From assembly GCA_002375695.1 (NCBI GenBank), contig DFMO01000011.1, positions 260,523 through 324,522 of the forward strand: DNA of 64,000 nucleotides, read 5' to 3'. Both the position numbers and the translations under genes were made by a program. Shown piece by piece: positions 33,946 through 42,485 of the stretch. This DNA comes from Flavobacteriaceae bacterium UBA3591 (lineage in GTDB: Bacteria; Bacteroidota; Bacteroidia; Flavobacteriales; Flavobacteriaceae). The notes under the pieces are model-generated. The model was not told where the DNA came from, ran no database searches, and saw only the letters and a list, made by a program, of their open reading frames with translations. Each line of letters begins with the position of its first letter. Position 1 is the first letter of the stretch.

Positions 33946-36900
33946 TTAAAAATAGGCTCGTAATTGTACACTGCCGGTATGCACGGCTTTGGCGTTTTCA
34001 CTCTTCCTCCCGAAATACGAAAAGTTTGCATCTAGATATTTTGTTATTCGTTTTTGCAACAGTAAGCGCCAAGTAAAATTGGTGCCCGGCTGCAAACCTT
34101 CCAACATTTGATAGGCTACGGGTGAAAAAGGACTGCCCTCAAAATTGTTTTTAATATAGCTCAATTCGCCATTGACAGAATTTTTATCGAGATTGGTAAG
34201 TGAAAATGAAAGCCCAATAGTTTGCTGGTTTAATTGCTCTAAATTGCCTATTTCATTTTCTTGTTTGCCAAATTTATAAGTTGCATCAAAACGTGTATTA
34301 CGGTTTAATAAATAAGATATTTTTGAAGCAGTTTCAAATGAATTTAGCTTGTAATTTCTGGCTGTAAAGTTTTCAGAAATACTTTCAGTATCGCTCGCAA
34401 CACCCTTTAAATTGAGCAACCAACTGCTATGAAATTTATGATTAAAATTTAATTGATGACTTTTAAGATTGTTTTGCTGAAGCCCAACTGCCAATAAATT
34501 ATCTGCCGAAGTAGATAAATATGTATAACTCGTGGTGTACTTTTGCTTTCCTCTATTAAAAAACAAGGCATTCCTAAAATTAAGCGTGAGCCCTAATTGG
34601 TCACTGCCACCATCTTCAAACGGGTTAATGTTAAATCCGTCGTTGGTTCGTTTTACTTTTCTATCGAGAACATACGAGGTTTGATTATAAAAATGAGACA
34701 ACAATTTTTTAAACCCGTCCTCATTTGACCATTTTTGCGGATTTAAAGTTAAAATATGACTGAATTTATTCTGCCGTACTTTTAAAAACACTTGGTTTGG
34801 CAGTAGTATTCTTACGTATTCTGCTTGGTCTTGAAACTGCGCTACTTCAAATTCTTCTAACTCTTGAATACCATTTTCATTATAATCTATCCAAACATAC
34901 ACCCCTTGCCCGGGATCTGTTTTAACATAGGTAAATTCCTGTTGGGGCACAACCCCGTTATTGGACTCCAAAACGGTATTCCACCGTATGGCGCCATCAA
35001 AAACATTTTGGTTGTACAACACTCGCGAATTTAACGAACGCTCGGTTTCGCGATTTGTAATTTCAGGATTGTTGTTTATAGAAATACCTACCGTTTCAAA
35101 TGGTTCGTAATTGAGTATTCGGTAATTAGCAAAAGCAGAAAGCTGTGTGTTTTTGGTGCTAATAAGCTTTGATTTTAAATAATAGGCCCGAGATGAATTC
35201 ACCCTTTCAAGTACGTTATTTCGCACACTATCATTCACCCTAAATTGATGCCCCAGCTCTAAATACACTTGCGTACTATCGCCAATTCCAGAAAAAACTT
35301 CAAAAGCACTAAATCGTTGACTTAAGGGTGAAATTTTATTGCTGTTAGCGTTTAAAATTTCATTGTTTTCCATCGCAAATTTACCCCCAATCCAAGCCTT
35401 TTGAAACGAATAAGTGGTTCTATTGTTTAGTCGAATAAATTGAGACGAAATAGAATCGGCTTTGCTTTTAAGGTAGCTTCCGTTTGTAATTATTTGAAGG
35501 TTTTTTAATCTAAAATCTGAAATTAATAGCTGTCGTGTACCATTAAAGTTTTCAGAATAATTTAAATTTTGAAATTCATAGCGAGCACCTCCTTTATCAA
35601 CATCAAAAATTTCGAATCCGGAGACCAAAAAGCGTTGATTTCCCATAGGATTTAAAAGATTCCAATCTCGGTTAAATTCAACATTATACAACCTTTCAAT
35701 AGGTTTAAAATCTTTTTGAATAAAATCTAGTGAGCCAAAGGCATCAACTTTCAAGGTATCATTAGTTGTTAAAACACGTTGTTTAAAATCGAGCCTACCC
35801 GCAAACCCATCGTTGTTTTCGTCGTCAATATTACTAAAAAGGTTGAGGTCGTTTTTACTACCGGCAACTTCAAAATCTATTTGTGTTTTTTCGTTAGGAT
35901 GATAACTTCCATTTAACCCACCCACCTGTAATTTTACGGGAGCATTTAATCTAACTACGGGAGCATAATCTCCTTGTGGTATGCCATTTATAGGTGCAAC
36001 ATATTCAAAAATTCGGCTTATAGCATTGGTGTTACTAATTATATAATTCCCGTTATTCTCACCTACAAACGAAAATCGAACACTAAAAAGTTCGTCTTCG
36101 GGATTGGTAGAAAACACAAAAACTTCTTCGCCATTAATTATTTCTTTTTTATATAAAATTTTATTTTCTGAATACGTATCGGGCATGGCAGATGGGGCAT
36201 TCATCATTTCGCGATTGTCTCCAGCTGCCTGTAAAATAGCTACTTGTTCTTCGGAAAGATTTTGTTGCAGCGGTTGGTTTTTAGCGTCGTTTTCAGAATA
36301 TACATACACGCCTAAGTCTAGTTTTTCACTTGTATAATTACCGCCGCCGTACCCAATAAATCGCGTATAACTTCTATCGGTATATTGATATTCAACCGTA
36401 ATGCGCATATTACTGGTGATTGGGAAAGTAGGATTAAATTTTAGCTCTCCAGCATTGTAATCAATTACATAATCTTTGCTTTCGCCACGCTCTAAAAGCA
36501 GGCCATTTACGTACACCCTTTCACTACCCGAGACCACCAAAATGTAGAGTTCGCCATTGGGACCCACCAATTTGTACGGGCCTTGATTTCCCTCCTGCCC
36601 TAAAAACTCACTTTTTGAAAACACGCCGCGTACCAGTGCGCCCGACCCATAGGCCGAAATTTTAGAGCCATCGTCATTATTAAAGACACCTCCCAGTGAA
36701 ATTCCCTGAACTTTTTTTGTAAATCTTCCAAAGTAACTATTGCTATTTTGAAGGTCGATATCACCCGCTCGAATGTTCCAATTTTCACCAAAAAGTTCGA
36801 TAAAAATCTGGTCAAATTCATCCAAACTTTGCGAATACCCCCCCTCTTGAGTAGGAATATTGGCATCTTGAATAGAAGCTCGAATAGAAACTTTGTCGCT

Positions 36901-37404
36901 CAATTTTCCTGTAATTTGAAGATCGAGCTCACTGTTTACCACAGCGTTTTGATTATTCCCAATGGTAATACCTCGCGAAATGCTTCCCGAGGTATTTAAC
37001 CCATCAAACGGGGTAAAAACACTTTTATTTGTACTTTGGTCCAAGGCGTACAACTTGTCTATTTGCCCAGTATTTTCAACAATTATATTTGGGTCCAACG
37101 TAAAATAATCTCGTGTTAAAAAATCGGGATATTGTAAGTATTCAATAGTTACTGAATCTTGTTGTTGTAAAATTTCTTTCGGAAAAACGACAATTCCTTT
37201 TTTAAAATCAATTCGGTAACTAAAGGGGTTTAATGGATTGCCTTCGCTATCAAAAATCACAAACTTTTTAGGATTAATCCCCGCACTATCCACGACTACC
37301 GTATCTTTTACAGCAAATTTTTTCTCCTTGTAATTAGTTGAAATATCCTGTGCATAGCCAACGGCTAAAAATAAGAAGGTAAAAAGAGACAGGTAAAACT
37401 TCAT
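33946..37404 (-). CDS. Very large outer-membrane beta-barrel-type protein, function unknown
   Basis: 1152 residues. A signal peptide (about residues 1-18, ending GYAQ), a soluble beta-rich N-terminal part (NPKKFVIFDSEGNPLNPFSYR) and a very long run of alternating strands, ending in a C-terminal phenylalanine (QLRAYF) as outer-membrane barrels do. It is much shorter than SprA and lacks TonB-receptor plug motifs, so it is neither. Homologues are conserved in flavobacteria as unnamed proteins; a translocon or surface-assembly role would be speculation. Monocistronic, with its own terminator. Confidence 0.75.
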   Translation of the reverse strand: MKFYLSLFTFLFLAVGYAQDISTNYKEKKFAVKDTVVVDSAGINPKKFVIFDSEGNPLNPFSYRIDFKKGIVVFPKEILQQQDSVTIEYLQYPDFLTRDYFTLDPNIIVENTGQIDKLYALDQSTNKSVFTPFDGLNTSGSISRGITIGNNQNAVVNSELDLQITGKLSDKVSIRASIQDANIPTQEGGYSQSLDEFDQIFIELFGENWNIRAGDIDLQNSNSYFGRFTKKVQGISLGGVFNNDDGSKISAYGSGALVRGVFSKSEFLGQEGNQGPYKLVGPNGELYILVVSGSERVYVNGLLLERGESKDYVIDYNAGELKFNPTFPITSNMRITVEYQYTDRSYTRFIGYGGGNYTSEKLDLGVYVYSENDAKNQPLQQNLSEEQVAILQAAGDNREMMNAPSAMPDTYSENKILYKKEIINGEEVFVFSTNPEDELFSVRFSFVGENNGNYIISNTNAISRIFEYVAPINGIPQGDYAPVVRLNAPVKLQVGGLNGSYHPNEKTQIDFEVAGSKNDLNLFSNIDDENNDGFAGRLDFKQRVLTTNDTLKVDAFGSLDFIQKDFKPIERLYNVEFNRDWNLLNPMGNQRFLVSGFEIFDVDKGGARYEFQNLNYSENFNGTRQLLISDFRLKNLQIITNGSYLKSKADSISSQFIRLNNRTTYSFQKAWIGGKFAMENNEILNANSNKISPLSQRFSAFEVFSGIGDSTQVYLELGHQFRVNDSVRNNVLERVNSSRAYYLKSKLISTKNTQLSAFANYRILNYEPFETVGISINNNPEITNRETERSLNSRVLYNQNVFDGAIRWNTVLESNNGVVPQQEFTYVKTDPGQGVYVWIDYNENGIQELEEFEVAQFQDQAEYVRILLPNQVFLKVRQNKFSHILTLNPQKWSNEDGFKKLLSHFYNQTSYVLDRKVKRTNDGFNINPFEDGGSDQLGLTLNFRNALFFNRGKQKYTTSYTYLSTSADNLLAVGLQQNNLKSHQLNFNHKFHSSWLLNLKGVASDTESISENFTARNYKLNSFETASKISYLLNRNTRFDATYKFGKQENEIGNLEQLNQQTIGLSFSLTNLDKNSVNGELSYIKNNFEGSPFSPVAYQMLEGLQPGTNFTWRLLLQKRITKYLDANFSYFGRKSENAKAVHTGSVQLRAYF

Positions 37405-37685
37405 CTACTATTAAACTAAACACTTGTAATTTTATTTTCTATGCTTACAAAGACACAATTGGCACAGAAACACACAAATACTCGCTAAATTAACATATTT
37501 TACAAGCTTTTATTTTGCGTTACTTGTAGATAACGCCAAAGACCATCTTTGACTGAAACCTCATCAAAAATAGGCAAACCGTTAAAGAAATACGGAACAA
37601 GTTGGCTATGGAATATTAGATTTTTATCTTGCGAAGAATTATTTCAGAAAATACCTCAAAAACACTCCCTCCTCACGGAAATATT

Positions 37686-38456
37686 ATGAAAATAATCTCG
37701 TACAATGTAAACGGAATTCGCGCAGCACTGCGAAAAGGATTTCTCGACTGGTTACAAATTGCAAATCCAGATGTAATTTGCATACAAGAAACAAAAGCCA
37801 ATAAAGACCAAGTTGACGTTGAGGCAATCGAAAAAGCTGGGTACCCCTATCACTACTGGTTTAGCGCTAATAAAAAAGGCTATAGCGGCGTTGCAATTTT
37901 TTCAAAACACAAACCAAACCACGTTGAATACGGCACGGGTATTGATTACATGGATTTTGAGGGCAGAAATATTCGGGTTGATTTTGACAGTGTTTCTATT
38001 ATGAGCTTATACCTACCCAGCGGCACCAACCTTGCTCGTTTGGAACATAAATTTACTTTTATGGCCGATTTTCAAAAGTATATTGACACATTAAAAAAGG
38101 AGATTCCAAATTTGGTTATTTGCGGCGATTACAATATTTGTCATCAGGCAATAGATATTCACGACCCAGTGCGCAATAAAAATGTTTCAGGATTTTTACC
38201 CGTTGAACGCGAATGGCTCGATAATTTTATGAAAAGAGGTTTTATAGATAGTTTTCGCTTTTTTAATCAAGAACCGCACAACTACACTTGGTGGAGCTAT
38301 CGCGCCAATGCCAGAAATAACAACAAAGGATGGCGTATTGATTATAATTTGGTTTCAGAAACTTTAAAAGAAAATTTAAAAAGAGCGGTAATTTTACCCG
38401 AAGCCAAACACAGCGATCACTGCCCGCTTTTAGTAGAACTTGAATTTCCTCAATAA
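37686..38456 (+). CDS. Exodeoxyribonuclease III / AP endonuclease
   Basis: 256 residues from the ATG at 37686; an in-frame TTG at 37629 would add 19 residues and looks spurious. Motifs of the EEP fold are complete: MKIISYNVNGIRAALRKG at the start, QETKA (metal-binding Glu, near 35), CGDYNICHQAID and the final HSDHCPLLVEL carrying the catalytic Asp-His. It cleaves DNA at abasic sites in base-excision repair. It is of the XthA/ExoA family; I cannot separate those names by sequence. Confidence 0.95.
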   Translation: MKIISYNVNGIRAALRKGFLDWLQIANPDVICIQETKANKDQVDVEAIEKAGYPYHYWFSANKKGYSGVAIFSKHKPNHVEYGTGIDYMDFEGRNIRVDFDSVSIMSLYLPSGTNLARLEHKFTFMADFQKYIDTLKKEIPNLVICGDYNICHQAIDIHDPVRNKNVSGFLPVEREWLDNFMKRGFIDSFRFFNQEPHNYTWWSYRANARNNNKGWRIDYNLVSETLKENLKRAVILPEAKHSDHCPLLVELEFPQ

Positions 38457-38532
38457 TTAAGGCAGAATATTATAATTGAAATAATAAATTTTACACATTT
38501 TTAAATAGTTTTCTGCTTAGGCTAAATGCGAT

Positions 38533-39570
38533 ATGAAATATACAACGCTTCCAAATACACATCTTAAAATAAGCAAACTTTGCTTAGGCACAATGACGTG
38601 GGGTGAGCAAAACTCTGAAACCGAAGCTCACCAACAATTAGATTTGGCAGTTGAAAAGGGAATTAATTTTATCGATTGTGCCGAAATGTATCCCGTGCCA
38701 GCCAACCCAAAAACACAGGGGAGGACAGAAACTTATATTGGTAATTGGTTAGGTAAAAAGAAAAACAGAGCGAATTTAATTTTAGCCTCAAAAATTGCTG
38801 GTCCAAACCGAAATATGAATCATATTCGGGAACCGTTAGATTTTAGCAAACAATCGTTAGAAAATGCTATCGACAACAGCTTAAAGCGATTACAAACAGA
38901 TTATATAGATTTGTATCAACTTCACTGGCCAGAGCGTAGCACAAACATTTTTGGCAAACGAGATTACCAGCATAAAACATTAACAGAGTGGCAAGATAAT
39001 TTTGCCGAAACTTTAAACAATCTAGAGTATTTGGTTGAAAAAGGAAAGATTCGGCATATTGGGCTATCCAACGAAACGCCTTATGGCGTCATGCGTTTTA
39101 TAGAAGAATCTCGAAACAGGAAACTTAAAATAGCTACGGTTCAAAATCCGTTTAATTTATTAAACAGAAAGGATGAAATTGGCTTAAGTGAAATTCTCTA
39201 TCGCGAAAACATAGGTTATATGGCGTATTCACCATTGGCTTTTGGCATGCTCACAGGTAAATATTTACACGGTACCGCAAATAAAAACTCCCGAATTAAC
39301 TTGTTTACACAGTACAATCGTTATAGTGGCAATACTGCTATTGAAGCCACCAAAAAATATAATGCGATTGCCAATAAGCACAATATGAGTTTTACACAAA
39401 TGGCACTGGCTTTTATTCTTCAAAAGAAATTTGTGACAACCCCAATTATTGGAGCTACTACTATCGAGCAACTTTCAGAAAATATTGAAAGCATTACTAT
39501 TGCACTTTCTAATGAAATTTTAAAAGAAATTGAAACGGTTCATAAACAAATTCCAAATCCTGCTCCATAA
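38533..39570 (+). CDS. Aldo/keto reductase (Tas type)
   Basis: 345 residues. A TIM-barrel oxidoreductase with the catalytic Asp-Tyr-Lys-His set in FIDCAEMYP, ILASKIAGP and YQLHWPE, and an NADPH-binding C-terminal stretch ending GATTIEQLSENI. The LTEWQDNFAETLNNLEYL region matches the E. coli Tas type. The substrate is not known. Divergent from nothing nearby; it converges on the acyl-CoA dehydrogenase gene 33 bases away. Confidence 0.9.
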   Translation: MKYTTLPNTHLKISKLCLGTMTWGEQNSETEAHQQLDLAVEKGINFIDCAEMYPVPANPKTQGRTETYIGNWLGKKKNRANLILASKIAGPNRNMNHIREPLDFSKQSLENAIDNSLKRLQTDYIDLYQLHWPERSTNIFGKRDYQHKTLTEWQDNFAETLNNLEYLVEKGKIRHIGLSNETPYGVMRFIEESRNRKLKIATVQNPFNLLNRKDEIGLSEILYRENIGYMAYSPLAFGMLTGKYLHGTANKNSRINLFTQYNRYSGNTAIEATKKYNAIANKHNMSFTQMALAFILQKKFVTTPIIGATTIEQLSENIESITIALSNEILKEIETVHKQIPNPAP

Positions 39571-39603
39571 GCTATTCTCTTTTAAAAGGGCACCGCAATT
39601 AAA

Positions 39604-40968
39604 TTACACAAAAGCACTGTAACCTGTAATGGCTCTACCTACAATTAAAGTGTTTATTTCTTTTGTTCCTTCGTAACTATAAATGGCTTCGGCATCGGCA
39701 ACAAAACGAGCTACATCGTACTCCAAAAGAATTCCGTTGCCGCCCATAACTTCTCGGGCTTGACTAACCACATCTCGGGTTCGCATACTACAAAAAACCT
39801 TTGCGAGCGACGCATGTTCATCTGTCAACAAACCTTCGTCTTGCAATTCTGAAAGTCTAAAACACATAGTTTGCATAGCTGTAAGGTTTGCAACCATTTC
39901 GACTAAATGATTTTGAATAAGTTGAAATGAAGCAATTGGTTTGCCAAATTGTTCGCGCTTTTTGGTGTATTTTAAGGCCGCCTCATAAGCACCTCGTGCG
40001 CACCCAACCGCCTGCCAAGCCACGCCAGCACGCGTCATTTGCAACACTTTTGCAGTATCTTTAAACGATTCACATTTTTGGAGTCTATCACTTTCGGGTA
40101 CGCGACAATTAGTTAAGGTTATAATCGCATTTTGGACGGTACGAAGCGCCATTTTATTCTCCATTTTTTCGGCTTTAAACCCAGGATTTTCCTTCCGCAC
40201 CAAAAATCCCTTAACACGATCTGTTGCTTCATCGCGCGCCCAAATTATTATTACATCGGCAAAGGTAGCATTGCCAATCCACTTTTTTTGACCGTTTAAA
40301 ATCCACTCGTCCCCTTCTTTTCGACAGGTTGTTCCTAATCCACCCGCCACTGCCGATCCTACTTCGGGTTCGGTAAGCCCAAATGCACCAATGATTTCCA
40401 TACGTTGCATTTTTGGCAACCACTCTTGTTTTTGTTCTTCGCTACCGCAAACGTAAATCGATCCCATTGCCAACCCACTGTGTACTCCAAAAAAGGTTGA
40501 AATTGAAACATCTACTCGTGCTAATTCCATGGCTATTATTCCTTCCATTAAAAACGGATGATTATTTGCTCCCACCCCGTCATAAGCTATGCCACATATA
40601 TCGAGTTCGGCCATTTTTGGAATAATTTGAAACGGAAATTCGGCTTTATTCCAACATTCATTGGCAATTGGTTTAACCTCATCTTCCATAAAATTGCGTA
40701 CTTTAATTTGAAGTTTGCGTTGTTCGGGAGTAAGTTTTAAGGCTAAATCGTAAAAATCGCCATCGATAGGTGGTAGTTTGTGTTGCCCACGTTTACCCCC
40801 TTTGTGTTTTAACATGCGCATTAACCCCGCCAACTGCCGGTCGTCGAGCTCCCCCACTGTCTTCATAACTTCAGGCAAATCTACTTTTTGCGAAAGTTTT
40901 CCTAAAGCATCAAGATCAACATCTTTTAAAAGGCGAAGCGTTTGTTTAATTTTTGAAAAGATAGACAT
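39604..40968 (-). CDS. Acyl-CoA dehydrogenase with N-terminal extension
   Basis: 454 residues. From about residue 70 it is a complete acyl-CoA dehydrogenase: GAFGLTEPEVGSAVAGG (FAD region), GQKKWIGNATFADVII, and the C-terminal YSYEGTKEINTLIVGRAITG with the base glutamate of YEGT. The nearest type is glutaryl-CoA dehydrogenase-like. The first 70 residues, a charged segment (LKDVDLDALGKLSQKVDLPEV and a basic KHKGGKRGQHKL stretch), are extra relative to ordinary ACADs of about 380-400. Preferred substrate unknown. It follows radA on the same strand, 100 bases apart. Confidence 0.9.
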   Translation of the reverse strand: MSIFSKIKQTLRLLKDVDLDALGKLSQKVDLPEVMKTVGELDDRQLAGLMRMLKHKGGKRGQHKLPPIDGDFYDLALKLTPEQRKLQIKVRNFMEDEVKPIANECWNKAEFPFQIIPKMAELDICGIAYDGVGANNHPFLMEGIIAMELARVDVSISTFFGVHSGLAMGSIYVCGSEEQKQEWLPKMQRMEIIGAFGLTEPEVGSAVAGGLGTTCRKEGDEWILNGQKKWIGNATFADVIIIWARDEATDRVKGFLVRKENPGFKAEKMENKMALRTVQNAIITLTNCRVPESDRLQKCESFKDTAKVLQMTRAGVAWQAVGCARGAYEAALKYTKKREQFGKPIASFQLIQNHLVEMVANLTAMQTMCFRLSELQDEGLLTDEHASLAKVFCSMRTRDVVSQAREVMGGNGILLEYDVARFVADAEAIYSYEGTKEINTLIVGRAITGYSAFV

Positions 40969-41068
40969 AGTAATATTTTCAGAATTGTTTTCTAAAGATA
41001 CTACTAAGCGATGTGCACAATGACTAAAAAAAAGTTAATTCAAAAAACTCAAGAAATCGCACAGGTTG

Positions 41069-42439
41069 CTATCCAAATAAATGGTGCACAACGTCGTGGA
41101 CTTTGGCCACTTTTATAATATTAATATGAAAATCTTTTTTTGAGATTTTACAATATTTTGAAACAACTATTGAAGTAAAGCCTAATTTTTCGGCTTCTAA
41201 AATACGTTGTTCTACGCGGGTAACGGGTCTTACTTCGCCGGCTAATCCCACCTCGGCAGCAAAACACAAACGCTTGTCGATAGCAATATCGATATTTGAA
41301 GAAAGTACAGCTGCAACCACTGCCAAATCTATAGCTGGATCGTCGACAGTGATGCCTCCCGTTATGTTTAAAAAAACATCTTTTGCCCCCAACTTAAAAC
41401 CTGCTCGTTTTTCTAGCACGGCAAGAATCATATTTAATCGTTTGGCATTATACCCAGTTGCGCTTCGTTGTGGTGTACCGTAAACCGCGCTGCTTACAAG
41501 TGCTTGAATCTCGATCATTAATGGCCGCATACCTTCTAAAGTAGCCGAAATTGCCGTACCACTTAAATCTTCTTCGTTTTTAGAAATAAGTATTTCAGAC
41601 GGATTTGCAACTTCGCGCAAACCATTTCCTTGCATTTCATAAATACCTATTTCGCTAGTGCTACCAAATCTGTTTTTATGAGCCCGTAAAATTCTGTACA
41701 GGTGATTGCGATCTCCTTCAAACTGCAAAACTGTATCTACCATATGTTCCAAAATTTTGGGGCCAGCAATATTTCCATCTTTGGTAATATGCCCTATTAA
41801 AATTACAGGAGTCGCAGTTTCTTTTGCAAATTTTATAAGTTCGGCAGTAGTTTCACGAATTTGCGAAATACTACCAGCCGTACTCTCAATATGGTCTGTG
41901 TGTAAGGTTTGAATAGAATCTATTACCACAATATCGGGTTTAATAGATTCAATATTTCTAAAAATATTTTGTGTTTTAGTCTCGGTTAAAATATAGCAAT
42001 TTTCTGAAACAGGCTGAATACGTTCTGCCCTCATCTTTATTTGTTGCGCACTCTCTTCACCCGATACATACAGTGTTTTATAAGGAAGCTGTAGCGCTAT
42101 TTGTAACATTAATGTGCTTTTGCCAATGCCCGGTTCGCCACCTAATAGCGTAAGTGAACCCGGCACTAATCCGCCGCCAAGTACTCTGTTTAACTCGTTG
42201 TTTTTTGTGTTTAGTCGCGCTTCTGCTTGGGTAGAAATTTCAGAAACCCGTTGCGGTTTTGTAAGTCGGGTACGCGAATTGCCTGAAGATTCTTGTGTTT
42301 TCCAACTAATCTTTTCGGCTTTTTGAATAACTTCTTCGGCTATGGTATTCCACTCTTTACAAGCGTTACACTGCCCCTGCCACTTAGCGTATTGAGCGCC
42401 ACAATTTTGACAGAAAAATGTTGTTTTAGTTTTGGCCAT
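41069..42439 (-). CDS. radA: DNA repair protein RadA (Sms)
   Basis: 456 residues. N-terminal four-cysteine zinc motif (C10, C13, C24, C27), RecA-type Walker A GEPGIGKST at residues 101-109, the RadA-specific KNRFG motif (HKNRFGSTSEIGIY) and a C-terminal Lon-like domain. RadA promotes branch migration and recombination intermediate processing. It is divergent from the sensor kinase gene at 42486. Confidence 0.97.
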   Translation of the reverse strand: MAKTKTTFFCQNCGAQYAKWQGQCNACKEWNTIAEEVIQKAEKISWKTQESSGNSRTRLTKPQRVSEISTQAEARLNTKNNELNRVLGGGLVPGSLTLLGGEPGIGKSTLMLQIALQLPYKTLYVSGEESAQQIKMRAERIQPVSENCYILTETKTQNIFRNIESIKPDIVVIDSIQTLHTDHIESTAGSISQIRETTAELIKFAKETATPVILIGHITKDGNIAGPKILEHMVDTVLQFEGDRNHLYRILRAHKNRFGSTSEIGIYEMQGNGLREVANPSEILISKNEEDLSGTAISATLEGMRPLMIEIQALVSSAVYGTPQRSATGYNAKRLNMILAVLEKRAGFKLGAKDVFLNITGGITVDDPAIDLAVVAAVLSSNIDIAIDKRLCFAAEVGLAGEVRPVTRVEQRILEAEKLGFTSIVVSKYCKISKKDFHINIIKVAKVHDVVHHLFG

Positions 42440-42485
42440 AATATTTCGCTAAAATAAATATATTTACTGTACAAACCACCGCTAA

